Shown: positions 44,504-54,363, counted from the first letter of the stretch. The stretch is 64,000 nucleotides of DNA from an uncultured beta proteobacterium (GCA_903938815.1 CAJAES010000072.1:62001-126000), one strand, 5' to 3'. Program-made: numbers and translations. Notes: generated from the letters alone by a model not told the origin.

Positions 44504-45436
44504 TCAGAGCGAGTTCACGAGCTCCGGCACGGCCGTGAAGAGGTCGGCCTCCAGGCCGTAGTCGGCCACGCTGAAGATCGGCGCCTCGGGATCCTTGTTG
44601 ATCGCGACGATCACCTTGGAATCCTTCATGCCGGCCAGGTGCTGGATTGCGCCCGAGATGCCGGCGGCGATGTAGAGCTGCGGCGCGACGATCTTGCCCG
44701 TCTGCCCCACCTGCCAGTCGTTCGGCGCGTAGCCGGCGTCCACCGCGGCGCGGCTCGCGCCCAGCGCGGCGCCGAGCTTGTCGGCCAGCGGCGTCAGCAC
44801 CTCGTTGAACTTCTCGCTGCTGCCCAGCGCCCGGCCACCCGAGACGATGATCTTCGCGGCAGTGAGTTCGGGCCGGTCGAGCTTGGCGATCTCGCTGCCG
44901 AGGAAGCGGCTCGCCGTGCTGTCGGCCAGGGTCGCCAGCGTCTCGACGGAGGCGCTGCCGCCCGTGCCGGCTGCAGGGTCGAAGGCCGTCGTGCGGACCG
45001 TGATGACCTTGATGGCATCGCTGCTCTGCACCGTGGCCATGGCGTTGCCGGCGTAGATGGGGCGCTCGAAGGTGTCGGGGCTGATCACCTGCGTGGCGTC
45101 GCTGATCTGCGCCACGTCCAGCAGCGCGGCCACGCGCGGGGCCACGTTCTTGCCGCTGGCGGTGGCGGGGAACAGGATGTGGCTGTAGGCCTGGGCGATG
45201 GCCAGCACCTGCGCGGCCACGTTCTCGGCCAGGCCGTGTTCGAGGCCTGCGCCCTCGGCGTGCAGCACCTTGGCCACGCCCGTGATCTGCGCGGCGGCCT
45301 GCGCGGCGGCGCCGGCGTTGTGCCCGGCGATCAGCACATGGACCTCGCCGCCGCAGGCCAGGGCCGCGGCGACGGTGTTCAGGGTCGCGCCCTTGATGGT
45401 CGCGTTGTCGTGTTCGGCAATGACGAGAGCAGCCAT
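44504..45436 (-). CDS. etfA: Electron transfer flavoprotein alpha subunit
   Basis: Carries FAD and passes electrons from acyl-CoA dehydrogenases to ETF-quinone oxidoreductase. The 310-residue protein has the FAD-binding C-terminal segment [20 protein letters not shown] near residue 245, then [20 protein letters not shown]. Its start shares a TGATG with etfB. Confidence 0.97.
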   Translation of the reverse strand: MAALVIAEHDNATIKGATLNTVAAALACGGEVHVLIAGHNAGAAAQAAAQITGVAKVLHAEGAGLEHGLAENVAAQVLAIAQAYSHILFPATASGKNVAPRVAALLDVAQISDATQVISPDTFERPIYAGNAMATVQSSDAIKVITVRTTAFDPAAGTGGSASVETLATLADSTASRFLGSEIAKLDRPELTAAKIIVSGGRALGSSEKFNEVLTPLADKLGAALGASRAAVDAGYAPNDWQVGQTGKIVAPQLYIAAGISGAIQHLAGMKDSKVIVAINKDPEAPIFSVADYGLEADLFTAVPELVNSL

Positions 45437-46185
45437 CAGATCACCTTCGCTTCGTTCTTGAGCTTGTCGACGAGGGTGGCGACATCGGCCACCTTGATAC
45501 CGGCGCCGCGCTTGGGCGGCTCGGCGACCTTCAGGGTCTTGATGCGCGGCGCGACATCCACGCCCAGATCGGCGGGCTTGAAGACTTCCAGCGTCTTCTT
45601 CTTCGCCTTCATGATGTTGGGCAGCGTCACGTAGCGCGGCTCGTTCAGGCGCAGGTCGGTCGTGACCACGGCCGGCAGCGCCAGGCTCAGGGTCTCGAAG
45701 CCGCCGTCGACTTCACGCGTCACCACGGCCTGGCCGCCTTCGATCACGATCTTGCTCGCGAAGGTGCCCTGGGCCCAGCCCGCGAGCGCAGCGAACATCT
45801 GCCCGGTCTGGTTGCAGTCGTCGTCGATCGCCTGCTTGCCGAGGATGACCAGCTGCGGTTGCTCCTTGTCGGCCAGCGCCTTCAGCAGCTTGGCTACGGC
45901 CAGCGGCTGCAGTTCGACATCCGTCTCCACCAGGATCGCGCGGTCGGCGCCGATGGCCATGGCAGTGCGCAGGGTTTCCTGGCACTGTGTAACGCCGCAG
46001 GACACGGCGATGACTTCGGTGACGACACCCTTTTCCTTCAAGCGCACCGCCTCTTCGACGGCAATCTCGTCGAAGGGGTTCATGCTCATCTTGACGTTCG
46101 CGATGTCGACCCCGCTGCCGTCCGACTTCACGCGAACCTTCACGTTGTAGTCGACGACGCGCTTGACCGGTACCAGCACCTTCAT
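45436..46185 (-). CDS. etfB: Electron transfer flavoprotein beta subunit
   Basis: AMP-binding partner of EtfA. The 249-residue protein starts [19 protein letters not shown] and has the family signature region [24 protein letters not shown] near residue 160 (longer than quoted pieces elsewhere but unmistakable). It leads the etfB-etfA-acyl-CoA dehydrogenase-nitronate monooxygenase-amidohydrolase series. Confidence 0.97.
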   Translation of the reverse strand: MKVLVPVKRVVDYNVKVRVKSDGSGVDIANVKMSMNPFDEIAVEEAVRLKEKGVVTEVIAVSCGVTQCQETLRTAMAIGADRAILVETDVELQPLAVAKLLKALADKEQPQLVILGKQAIDDDCNQTGQMFAALAGWAQGTFASKIVIEGGQAVVTREVDGGFETLSLALPAVVTTDLRLNEPRYVTLPNIMKAKKKTLEVFKPADLGVDVAPRIKTLKVAEPPKRGAGIKVADVATLVDKLKNEAKVI

Positions 46186-46265
46186 GTCGCGTAACTCCTG
46201 TGGATTTGAGACTGGGAAATTGGGGTCGATTCTAGGCAGGCGCCAAAATCGAACGATCGTGCTAT

Positions 46266-46293
46266 TTTATACCGAGCTTGCCATCAGCGTCAG
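46266..46293 (-). promoter_or_regulatory. Likely sigma70 promoter of etfB
   Basis: On the minus strand CTGACG (46288-46293) and TATAAA (46266-46271) are spaced by 16 bases, about 80 bases before the etfB start. The -35 box overlaps the stop codon of the MFS gene. Confidence 0.5.
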
Positions 46294-47630
46294 ACCGCAG
46301 ACGCCGCCCGCGCACCGCGTTCGACGTTCACATGGCGCAGCAGCACGAGGCCGAGCACGAAGAACACGCCGGTGGACAGGATCGCGAGACGGTGGTTGCC
46401 CGCCGTGAGCAGAGTGACCACGCCGTAGGTGAGCGGCCCGACGATGGACGACAGGCGCGTGGCGAACGCCCAGAGCCCGAAGAACTCGGCCCGCTGCCGC
46501 TCCGGCGCGAACAGCGCCGCGAGTGCCCGGCCCGCCGACTGGCTGGAGCCCATGCACAGGCCGGCGAACACGGCCGCCACCCAGAACAGCGTGGCGGTCT
46601 GGGCCAGGTAGGCCAGAACCGTCATGATGATCCAGCCCCAGAGCGTGACGGCCAGCGCCGGCCGGTGGCCGATGCGGTCCTGCCAATAGCCGAACGCGAA
46701 CGCGCCCACCGCAGAAGCGATGTTGACCAGGAACACCAGCATCATGGTCTGGGTCTGCTTGAACCCCAGCACCTGCTCGGCATACACGGCCGCCAGCGCG
46801 ATCACGACCGCGATGCCCGCCTGGTAGGCCACGGCCGTGGCCATCAGCCACATGAAGTCACCGTAGCGCTGCGCCTCGCGCCAGGTTCGGCGCAGCCGCG
46901 CGAAGGACGCGCCGAAGCCGCCTCGGGCCGCCGGGGCTGCTGCGGCGCCCGCCTGTGTTGCCGCCTGTGTTGCAGGCAAAGCCTGCGGTACCGCGCGCTC
47001 CTTCAGCAGCGCGAAGGTCGCCAGCGACGCGAAGGCGTACACGGCCGAAGTGATCAGCATCGTCACCGGCACGAAGCGGGTGGCGGGAATGCCCTGCCCC
47101 TGAGCCCAGATCACGTAGCCCAGGCTCAGGCCCAGGGTCAGCATGCCGCCGAAGTAGCCGAAGCTCCAGCCCCAGCCCGACACGCGGCCCAGCGCCTCGC
47201 GCCGGGCCAGTTCGGGCAGGAAGGCCGCGATCAGCGCGTCGCCGTAGGCGTAGCAGAGGTTCGAGATCACGATGGCCGCGACGGCCAGCCACAGATCACC
47301 CGGCCCGGCCAGGGACAACGCGGCCGTGGCCACCACGCAGCCCAGCGTCGACAGCACCAGCAGGCGTTTCTTGGCGGCGTGCAGGTCGGCGTAGGCGCCC
47401 AGGGCCGGCATGGTCAGCATCACGAGCGCGCTGGACAGCGACAGCGCCAGCGTCCAGGCAAACGTGGCCCAGCTCGCATTGCCCGCCACCACACCCACGA
47501 AGTAGGTGTTGAACACGGCCGTGAGCACGACCGTCGTGTAGCCCGAGTTGGCGAAGTCATACATCGCCCAACCAAAGACTTCGCGGCGCTTGACGCCAGG
47601 ATTCAGGGACTCAGTGCCGAACAAGGCCAT
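46290..47630 (-). CDS. MFS transporter, UMF1 (Atg22-like) family
   Basis: A roughly 446-residue membrane protein with about 12 hydrophobic segments. The N-terminal REVFGWAMYDFANSGYTTVV is the mark of the UMF1/Atg22-like MFS branch. The substrate is unknown; some relatives export amino acids. I start at ATG 47630, with AGGA eight bases upstream; the listed start at 47651 is a TTG close to the tRNA end. The gene follows tRNA-Leu(UAA) on the same strand. Confidence 0.85.
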   Translation of the reverse strand: MALFGTESLNPGVKRREVFGWAMYDFANSGYTTVVLTAVFNTYFVGVVAGNASWATFAWTLALSLSSALVMLTMPALGAYADLHAAKKRLLVLSTLGCVVATAALSLAGPGDLWLAVAAIVISNLCYAYGDALIAAFLPELARREALGRVSGWGWSFGYFGGMLTLGLSLGYVIWAQGQGIPATRFVPVTMLITSAVYAFASLATFALLKERAVPQALPATQAATQAGAAAAPAARGGFGASFARLRRTWREAQRYGDFMWLMATAVAYQAGIAVVIALAAVYAEQVLGFKQTQTMMLVFLVNIASAVGAFAFGYWQDRIGHRPALAVTLWGWIIMTVLAYLAQTATLFWVAAVFAGLCMGSSQSAGRALAALFAPERQRAEFFGLWAFATRLSSIVGPLTYGVVTLLTAGNHRLAILSTGVFFVLGLVLLRHVNVERGARAASAV

Positions 47631-47655
47631 CGCGGGCATCCTGGTTTTCAACGCA

Positions 47656-47746
47656 TGGTGCCCGGAACCGGGATCGAACCGGTATGCCCCTATGAAAGGG
47701 CGGCGGATTTTAAGTCCGCTGCGTCTGCCTGTTTCGCCATCCGGGC
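47656..47746 (-). tRNA. tRNA-Leu (anticodon UAA)
   Basis: A 91-nt cloverleaf with encoded CCA. The acceptor GCCCGGA pairs with TCCGGGC. The anticodon stem GCGGA/TCCGC closes loop CTTAAAA, giving UAA. A long variable arm (CCCTTTCATAGGGG) and T arm with GGTTCGATCCC follow. Class II leucine tRNA. Confidence 0.96.
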
Positions 47747-48137
47747 GCGGATCGAATGGGGTCGGGGGGCATTATCACGATCACCGTACGACCGGCCACG
47801 GGAAGCCCGCCTCCGAGGCGAAATTCCCCGCCCGGGCAATGCCATGGCAGCGACGGTCCGTCGGCGCCCGGCCAATCTTGTGCCGACGGGCGGGTGTCCG
47901 GTCCCGGGCGCGCCGCGCCAGACTTGACCGCCGCGCGCAGGTTGCCGATGTCCTTGTCGTCCGTGTGTGTGGCACTGGGTGTCGCCTCGGGCTACCCACG
48001 ATCGATTCGGCAGGTGATTTGTCACTGGGGCGGCTGGCCTCGTACAGGCGTAGGCGCCTGGGCGAACCGGAACCAGCCAACGGGACTTTTCGCCCTCGAT
48101 GTCCGCTCACCGCCTGTTCTGCAGCCTAAAGTCAGCC
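47747..48137. other. Gene-free interval of about 390 bases
   Basis: Lies between the divergent tRNA-Leu(UAA) and the cyclase gene. ORFs listed here are shadows without family character. It must hold the promoters of both, but no convincing -10/-35 pair was found by eye. Confidence 0.4.
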
Positions 48138-51100
48138 ATGCAAGACAAAGACATCGAAGACTTGCGCGCCGCCATCGCGGCGCTGGAAGGACAACGCGCC
48201 ACGCTGGGCGACTCCGTGCTGGACCTGGCCACCGCCCCGCTGCGCGCGCGGCTGGCCAGCCTGCTGCGGCCGGCAGGGCTGCAGCACCGCCAGGTGACGG
48301 TGGTGTTCGCGGATGTGGTCGGGTCCACGGCGCTGGCCCAGGGCATGGACGCCGAGGACACGCTGGCGCTGCTGAGCGAGGCCTTGCGGCGCATGGCAGA
48401 CATCGTCCATGCCCACCAGGGCCGCGTGCTGCGTTTCACGGGGGACGGCGTCAAGGCTGCGTTCGGCATGGACGAGGCGCGCGAAGACGACGCCGAGCGC
48501 GCCGTGCGAGCCGCCCTGGCCATCCTGTCGACGGGGCGCGAGCAGGCCGATATCGCGAGACGCCAGCATGGGGTCACCGACTTCGCCGTGCGCGTGGGCG
48601 TTCACACGGGAGACGTCGCGCTGGGCGCCGGCGTCGAGGCCGACAACACCGCCATGGGCGCAGCCGTGAACATCGCCGCGCGCATGGAGCAGACGGCGCC
48701 GCCCGGCGCGCTGCGCATCAGCCACGACACCTGGAGCCAGGTCCGCGGATTGTTCGACCTTCAGCCGCAGCCGCCACTTCAGGTCAAGGGCGTCGACGCC
48801 CCGATGCATACCTACCTGGTGCACGCCGCTCTGGAGCGCAGCGTGGCCAGTGTCGAGCGCGGCCTGCAGGGGCTGCGCACGCCGATGGTCGGCCGCGATG
48901 CCGAACTGCAGCGCCTGCTGGAAACCGTGGCGAGCGCCCGCGAGGCCCGGCAGTTGCAAGCCGTGACGCTGCTGGGCGACGCGGGCCTGGGCAAGAGCCG
49001 GCTGCTGCGCGATCTGACAGGCCGCCTGACCGAGTGCCGCGTGCTGACCCTGCGCTCGCAGCCTGACGGCCTGCTGCGGCCCTGGGGCCTTCTGCGCAGC
49101 CTGCTGGCCACGCAGTTCGGCGTGGCCGACACCGACAGCGCCGACGCGGCTCGCCGCAAGGTCGTCGAGGGCCTCAGCCCGTGGTTCGAGGAGCGCGGCG
49201 AGCGACAGGCGCAACTCATCGGGCAGCTCTCGGGCCTGGACTTCGGCGACAGCCCCAGCCTCCGCGGGCTGGACCCGCGCACCCTGCGCGACCAGGCCTT
49301 CGTCGCGCTGCGCGCCTACCTGAAGGCTCTGGCGGCCCCTGGCCGCGCCCTGCCCGTCCTGATCGTCGAAGACCTGCACTGGGCCGACGACGGCTCGCTG
49401 GACCTGCTGCAGCACCTGCTGTCGCATGGGGCCGGTTTGCCACTGGCGCTCATCATGACCAGCCGGCCCCCGCTGCTGGCGAGGCGCGCGGGCTGGGGCA
49501 CGCCCGAAACGACCGTGCGGCTGAGCCCGCTGCCTGCGGCGCAGAGCGACGAACTGGCGCGGGCGCTGCTGCACCGCGTGGCGACGGTGCCGCCCCGGCT
49601 CGCCGAACTGGTGGTCCGCCGCGGCGAGGGTAACCCGTACTACATGGAAGAACTGGTGCGCCGGCTCATCGACGACGGCGTGATCCTGGCCGATGGGGCC
49701 GACGGGTCAGTCTGGGCCGTGCAGGCGGATCACCTGGACAAGGTTCGCCTGCCCGGCACGCTGGTCGGCCTGCTGCAGGCGCGGCTGGACGCGCTGCCGG
49801 CCGGTGAGCGCCAGGCCGCGCGCCAGGCCAGCGTGATCGGGCACGTCTTCTGGGACGACGCGCTGCAGGCACTCGATGCCGACGCGCCGCGGGCCATGCC
49901 GGCCCTGCGGCGCGCCGGCTTCGTGCGAGACCACGACACCAGCGACTTCGAAGGCACGCCCGAGCGCCAGTTCGACCACCACCTGCTGCACGAGGTGACC
50001 TACGACACGTTGCTGAAGGCCGAACGCAGGCGTGGCCACAGTGCTGCCGCGCGGTGGCTGGCCGAGCGCACGAAGGGGCGCGGCGCGGAGTTCCTGGCCA
50101 TGACGGGCGAGCACGCCGAGCGGGCGGGCGAAACTGCGCTGGCCATCGACTGCTTCGCGCAGGCGGGCAAGGACGCAGAGAGGCGCTTCGCGAACACGGC
50201 TGCGCAGTCCTGGCTGCGCCGGGCAGTGACCCTGCTGGCGGAGTCGGACCCGATGCGCAGCATCGACCTGCTGCACACGCTGGTGGCCGTCTCGGATGCC
50301 GTGGGGGATCCCTCGGCCCAGGGCGCGCTGCACGCGGAAGTCAGCGCCCTGCTCGAGAGACACCCCGAGGACCACCGCCTGGCGGAGAACCTGGTCCGCA
50401 GGGCTCTGCTGGCCGACCGCCTTGGCGACGAGGCCGCATCGGAGCCGCTGGCCCGGCAGGCCTTCGAGATCGCCGAGCGATCGGGGTCAGCGCGGTGGGC
50501 CGCCATGGCGAAGGGGCAGCTGACGTGGCTGCATTGCATGCGTCATGACTACGCGGGCGCCCGAAGCCACCTCGACATCGGGCTGCAGTGGGCGGGCAGG
50601 ATCCCGGAGGAGCACCGCCGCGCTGAAACCGAGGCGCAGCTCCAGATGCTGTCCGCCACGATCCTGACCGACCTCTGCCGCTTCGATGAAGCGCGAGGCG
50701 CGTTCCTGACCGCGCTGGCGCGGGGTGAGTCGATCCGGTCGCCGCGCCTGCAACTTGGCGCGATGGACATGCTGGCCGAAGTCGCGGGGACGCTGGGCCA
50801 CTGGGCCGAGATGGCCGACTGGGCCGAGCGCGCCCTCGTGCTGGCCGATTCCGTCGGCGTCAGGAGAGACATGGCCGTTGCCCAGCTGTGGGCCGCACGC
50901 GCCGCCCATTCGCTTGGTGACCACGCGCGGGCCATCGACTGGTGCGAGCAGGTTCTGTCCAGCGCCCGTGACACCGGCGCCCGCAGGTACGAGGCGCTGG
51001 CGCTGAACCTTCTGGGCGACGCCCATCGCGAGCTGGGCGAACTTGCGAGCGCACTGCCGTGGTACCTGAAGGCGCAGGCCCTGCACGAAACGCTGGAAGA

Positions 51101-51458
51101 CCCGATCGCCGCCTGCCAGGCCCTGGCCGGCAGCGCGCTGTGCCAGGCCCGGCTCGGCCAGCCCGAAGCAGCACTGTCGACGGTGAATGCCGTGCTCGCG
51201 CGACTGGGCAGCGACCAGGCGGAGACCCCCGCCCACGCGACGATCGAGCTGCGCTGGACCTGCCGGCAGGTGCTGGACGCGCTGGGCGATGCGGGTGCGA
51301 CGCCGATGCTGGAGCAACTGTCCGTCGACCTGCAGGCGCGCAGCGCCCAGCTGGCCCCCGACAAGGCCGAACGCGCCCGACTGATCCAGGCGATGCCCGT
51401 CTTCCGCAGCATCATGGCGGCCCACGGGGTGCGAGAGGAACCGGCAGCTCGTGGCTGA
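48138..51458 (+). CDS. Class III nucleotide cyclase with AAA-type ATPase and TPR regions
   Basis: A 1106-residue one-component signalling protein. Residues about 40-200 are a class III adenylate/guanylate cyclase domain: first metal Asp in VVFADVVGST, second in RFTGDGVKAAFG, and the transition-state NxxAR motif in AVNIAARMEQ. Residues about 240-520 are an ATPase with Walker A GDAGLGKSRLL and Walker B VLIVEDLHWADD. The remaining 500 residues are helical TPR-like repeats, as in RYEALALNLLGDAHRELGEL. The ligand sensed is unknown. I use ATG 48138; an in-frame ATG at 48099 is possible. No partner gene is evident. Confidence 0.9.
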   Translation: MQDKDIEDLRAAIAALEGQRATLGDSVLDLATAPLRARLASLLRPAGLQHRQVTVVFADVVGSTALAQGMDAEDTLALLSEALRRMADIVHAHQGRVLRFTGDGVKAAFGMDEAREDDAERAVRAALAILSTGREQADIARRQHGVTDFAVRVGVHTGDVALGAGVEADNTAMGAAVNIAARMEQTAPPGALRISHDTWSQVRGLFDLQPQPPLQVKGVDAPMHTYLVHAALERSVASVERGLQGLRTPMVGRDAELQRLLETVASAREARQLQAVTLLGDAGLGKSRLLRDLTGRLTECRVLTLRSQPDGLLRPWGLLRSLLATQFGVADTDSADAARRKVVEGLSPWFEERGERQAQLIGQLSGLDFGDSPSLRGLDPRTLRDQAFVALRAYLKALAAPGRALPVLIVEDLHWADDGSLDLLQHLLSHGAGLPLALIMTSRPPLLARRAGWGTPETTVRLSPLPAAQSDELARALLHRVATVPPRLAELVVRRGEGNPYYMEELVRRLIDDGVILADGADGSVWAVQADHLDKVRLPGTLVGLLQARLDALPAGERQAARQASVIGHVFWDDALQALDADAPRAMPALRRAGFVRDHDTSDFEGTPERQFDHHLLHEVTYDTLLKAERRRGHSAAARWLAERTKGRGAEFLAMTGEHAERAGETALAIDCFAQAGKDAERRFANTAAQSWLRRAVTLLAESDPMRSIDLLHTLVAVSDAVGDPSAQGALHAEVSALLERHPEDHRLAENLVRRALLADRLGDEAASEPLARQAFEIAERSGSARWAAMAKGQLTWLHCMRHDYAGARSHLDIGLQWAGRIPEEHRRAETEAQLQMLSATILTDLCRFDEARGAFLTALARGESIRSPRLQLGAMDMLAEVAGTLGHWAEMADWAERALVLADSVGVRRDMAVAQLWAARAAHSLGDHARAIDWCEQVLSSARDTGARRYEALALNLLGDAHRELGELASALPWYLKAQALHETLEDPIAACQALAGSALCQARLGQPEAALSTVNAVLARLGSDQAETPAHATIELRWTCRQVLDALGDAGATPMLEQLSVDLQARSAQLAPDKAERARLIQAMPVFRSIMAAHGVREEPAARG

Positions 51459-51554
51459 ATCCGCGTGCCGGGAGACGCGCCCTCCCACTGCTGGCTCATC
51501 GCCCCAAAGACCCATGCCTATCAAGGCCTGTTGCGCATCCATACCATCGCCCCC

Positions 51555-52088
51555 ATGCAAACATCCTCTGTCGCCAAACTCAATGCGCCCGGGGCCTCTG
51601 CCTTGGTTGCGCTGCTGGCCGCCAGCTTGCTGGCCGGCTGCGCCACAACACCTGTCGAGCGCTTCCCGGCGCCGCCGCCCGAGCAACCCGCTGCCGAGGT
51701 GCTGCTGGGCCTGATGCCGGCCAGCCGCAACCGCAGCGCAGGGCTGTACGTGCGCGGCGCCGTGAAATGCAGCCCGCCGGGCGCGGCTTCCCTGCTGAAC
51801 CGCACCATCGAGGAAGAGCCCAGGCTCGTGGGCGGCTCCTGGGAGAACCGCCACCGCGAGGTGGTGCGCCTGCCGGCCGGCGCACCGCTGCCGCTGCGCT
51901 TTCGATATCAGGGCCCCGGTGAAGACTGGATCTTCGATTTCGTCGTGCAACTGCAGCCTGGGGCGCGCTATGTGTTCGATCACGAGATTCCCGGCCGCAG
52001 CTACACGCTGAAGGACAGTGCGACAGGCCTGCCGGCGCCGATGCTGCCGCCGAAGCTTCTTCACGGGGCCGTGTCCTGCCCGGGCTGA
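51555..52088 (+). CDS. Lipoprotein of unknown function
   Basis: A 177-residue product with a lipoprotein signal (LVALLAASLLAGCA, lipobox LAGC), then a Pro-rich spacer and a mature part with two further Cys residues (AVKCSPPG and AVSCPG near the end). The middle (PLPLRFRYQGPGEDWIFDF) looks like beta structure. No family is recognised. The earlier ATG at 51465 would place 30 residues before the signal and is unlikely. Confidence 0.7.
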   Translation: MQTSSVAKLNAPGASALVALLAASLLAGCATTPVERFPAPPPEQPAAEVLLGLMPASRNRSAGLYVRGAVKCSPPGAASLLNRTIEEEPRLVGGSWENRHREVVRLPAGAPLPLRFRYQGPGEDWIFDFVVQLQPGARYVFDHEIPGRSYTLKDSATGLPAPMLPPKLLHGAVSCPG

Positions 52089-52241
52089 GGCTGAGGCCGT
52101 AGCAGCTGTAGATGGCTGCGCTGGTGTCGCCGGTGCCGGCATTGCGCCACCCGGTGGCCGACGCCGACTGATTCGCTCTGGTTAAGCTCACCTTCAGCCA
52201 CCGGTCGCAGGCTGGTTGTCTTCTGGACACCGAGGTCTGCG

Positions 52242-53678
52242 ATGAACACTCTTGACATCCATCATGGCGGTGCGGCGTGGCACGGCGTGCGACGGTGGTG
52301 GGTTGCCGTCGGCGCTGCCGCCGGCCTCTGCGGCATGGCACCCGCCATGGCAGGCTCCTGGGCAGCGCAGCGTGTCTTGCAGGGCCCGTTCGCGGTGGCT
52401 TCGGTGCCCGAGTCGCCGCATGTCGCGATGAACGGCAACGGCCACGCGCTGCTGGCCTGGAACGGCACCGGCGACGTGCGCTATTCCGAGCGTGTGAAGG
52501 GCGGCGCCTGGAAGGCTTCGCGGGCGGCGCCCGGTGGCGCGCTCGGCGCAGGGCCGGTAGCGGTGGCCATCGGCGGCAGCGAGGCAGCGGCCATCGCCTT
52601 CGTCACCACAGCCACACGCTACACGCCGGCCAAGCTGATGGTCACCTGGCGGGCCGCGGGCGCCGCCTTCGGAGCCGCGGTGGAGCCGGCGCCCGGTGCC
52701 GTTGCGGGCGACCTGCGCCTGGCCCTCGATTGCAGCGGCACCATCACGCTGGTGTGGACCAACGCCGTTGGCGTCTACTCGGCTTCGCTGCCCGGCACCG
52801 GTGTTGGCGCCGGCGCGGGCGGTAGTGCTGGCGGTAGTGCTGGCGGTGGTGCTGGCGGTGGTGCTGGCGCGCCTGCTGACGGTGGCGCCGCCGCCGAGGC
52901 GCAAGCCTGCGACGGCCAGCCCGGCACCGCTGCCTGGACAGCGCCGACCCTGGTGTCAGGCGCGGGCGTGGGCGCCGCACTGGCGGAGCTTGCCGTCAAC
53001 GAGGCCGGGGCTGCGCTGGCCACCTGGCAAGCCGGCGGGCCGGGCAGCCCGGTCTCGGTGGGCGCGGCCTACCGCCCTGCGGGTGGCGCCTGGGAGCCTG
53101 CGCAGACCGTCTCGGCGCCGACCGGGCTGGCCACGTGGAACCCCAAACCGGGCCTGGACGCCGCAGGCAATGCCGCTGTCGGCTATCTCGACGGCAACAG
53201 CATGGTCGTGGCCCGGCGGCCCGCAGCCGGCCCCTGGGGGGCACCGGTGCTGGTATCGGGAACGCAGAACGTCTACTACCCCGGGCTGGCGATGAACGGC
53301 GCGGGCGACCTGGTGGCTGCATGGCTGTCGCTCGATGCGTCGAACATGGGCGCGGTGTGGAGCAGCACCGCCACGGCCGGTGCGCCGTGGAGCGCCGCGC
53401 AGCGTTTGTCGGCACGCGCCGAATCGGTCGACTGGCCCACCGTCGCGTTCGCCGCCGACGGTTCCCTGGTCGTCGTCGCCTGGACCGACAACAACACCAA
53501 CACCGCGAAGGCGTCGGTACGCGTTGCCGGCGCCTGGGTTCGCAGCAACCTGGGCAGCGGCTACTGGGCTGGCACAGTGCCCGTGGCAGCCGGCGGCGGC
53601 GCAGCCGTGGCGGGCTGGGCGACACCGACTTCGGGCAACCCGAACTCGGCCAGGCTGGTGGCGCGCACCTGGCAGTAG
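52242..53678 (+). CDS. Secreted repeat protein, probable beta-propeller
   Basis: A 478-residue exported protein. A signal peptide (VAVGAAAGLCGMAPAMAG) is followed by repeated motifs of the NGNGHALLAWNGTGDVRYS type, in which a small-residue turn, a hydrophobic strand and a Trp recur every 40-60 residues (also NEAGAALATWQAGG and MNGAGDLVAAWLS). This is the pattern of a six- or seven-bladed propeller. A glycine-alanine-serine run interrupts it near residue 195. The family is unrecognised and function unknown. Confidence 0.7.
   Translation: MNTLDIHHGGAAWHGVRRWWVAVGAAAGLCGMAPAMAGSWAAQRVLQGPFAVASVPESPHVAMNGNGHALLAWNGTGDVRYSERVKGGAWKASRAAPGGALGAGPVAVAIGGSEAAAIAFVTTATRYTPAKLMVTWRAAGAAFGAAVEPAPGAVAGDLRLALDCSGTITLVWTNAVGVYSASLPGTGVGAGAGGSAGGSAGGGAGGGAGAPADGGAAAEAQACDGQPGTAAWTAPTLVSGAGVGAALAELAVNEAGAALATWQAGGPGSPVSVGAAYRPAGGAWEPAQTVSAPTGLATWNPKPGLDAAGNAAVGYLDGNSMVVARRPAAGPWGAPVLVSGTQNVYYPGLAMNGAGDLVAAWLSLDASNMGAVWSSTATAGAPWSAAQRLSARAESVDWPTVAFAADGSLVVVAWTDNNTNTAKASVRVAGAWVRSNLGSGYWAGTVPVAAGGGAAVAGWATPTSGNPNSARLVARTWQ
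52818..52868 (+). repeat. 12-bp tandem repeat coding for Gly-rich run
   Basis: Four units of GGCGGTAGTGCT or GGCGGTGGTGCT in tandem, encoding GGSA, GGSA, GGGA, GGGA in the secreted repeat protein. Unit length keeps the frame when copy number changes. Confidence 0.85.
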
Positions 53679-53708
53679 CCAGACGGCAGATCGCTGAGGG
53701 TCGGGGCG

Positions 53709-53780
53709 CCCGCACCCGCACCCGCACCCGCACCCGCACCTGCACCCGCACCCGCACCCGCACCTGCACCTGCACCTGCA
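53709..53780 (+). repeat. Hexanucleotide array (CCCGCA/CCTGCA), 12 units
   Basis: Twelve exact six-base units: five CCCGCA, one CCTGCA, three CCCGCA, three CCTGCA. It lies 30 bases after the stop of the secreted repeat protein and before the next lipoprotein gene, so it is probably transcribed but not translated. It is prone to slippage. Confidence 0.95.
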
Positions 53781-53967
53781 CCGGCGGCGTGGGTTCACGC
53801 TGCCCGCTTGCCGCGCCCTGGAAGGCCGGCAACCCATGCGCCCCGGATGCGGGGTGTACGAACATCCAGTTCACTCCGCGAGCCAGAAGTTTTCTATCTT
53901 GATGCCTGACGCCAGCCAACCTCGGCCGAGGGGCAGGCGCCAGCGCAATCTCAAGGAGAAAACTCGA

Positions 53968-54339
53968 ATGCTCAAGATCATCGCCTGTGTTGCCGCGGCA
54001 GCGGCCTTTGCTGGCTGCGCCAGCGCGCCCGGACAGTACGGCACCCGATACGTTCCCGTCGTGGACCTTCAGGGCCGGGACCAGAACAGGTACCAGCAGG
54101 ACCTGCTGGAGTGCCAGACGCTGTCGGAGCAGCGCGGCGACACCACGCAGCAGGCCATCGCCGGCGCCCTGGCCGCGGCGCTGATCGGCGCAGTCCTGGC
54201 ACCCAGCGGCTACCGCAACAACGTGGCAGGCCGCAGCGCGCTGCTCGGCGCCGGGGCCGGCGCCGGCGGCGCCATCCAGACGCAGCAGGAAATCGTCAAG
54301 CGCTGCCTGGGCGGGCGTGGCTACAGCATCCTGAACTAG
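53968..54339 (+). CDS. Small glycine-zipper lipoprotein
   Basis: A 123-residue protein. Signal LKIIACVAAAAAFAGCAS has a lipobox FAGC. The mature part has DLLECQTLSEQRGD and a glycine-zipper stretch (AIAGALAAALIGAVLAPSGY, later LLGAGAGAGGAI), which in relatives packs helices in the outer membrane. AAGGAG lies about ten bases before the ATG at 53968; the listed upstream start is not credible. It lies four bases before the earliest possible start of the next gene. Confidence 0.85.
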   Translation: MLKIIACVAAAAAFAGCASAPGQYGTRYVPVVDLQGRDQNRYQQDLLECQTLSEQRGDTTQQAIAGALAAALIGAVLAPSGYRNNVAGRSALLGAGAGAGGAIQTQQEIVKRCLGGRGYSILN

Positions 54340-54363
54340 GCCTTGCCCAAGACATGCGCGGCG

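Noticed and set aside
47756-49066. Plus-strand ORF of 436 aa overlapping the start of the cyclase gene
   Set aside because: Out-of-frame shadow rich in Arg and Gly; the cyclase motifs lie in the other frame.
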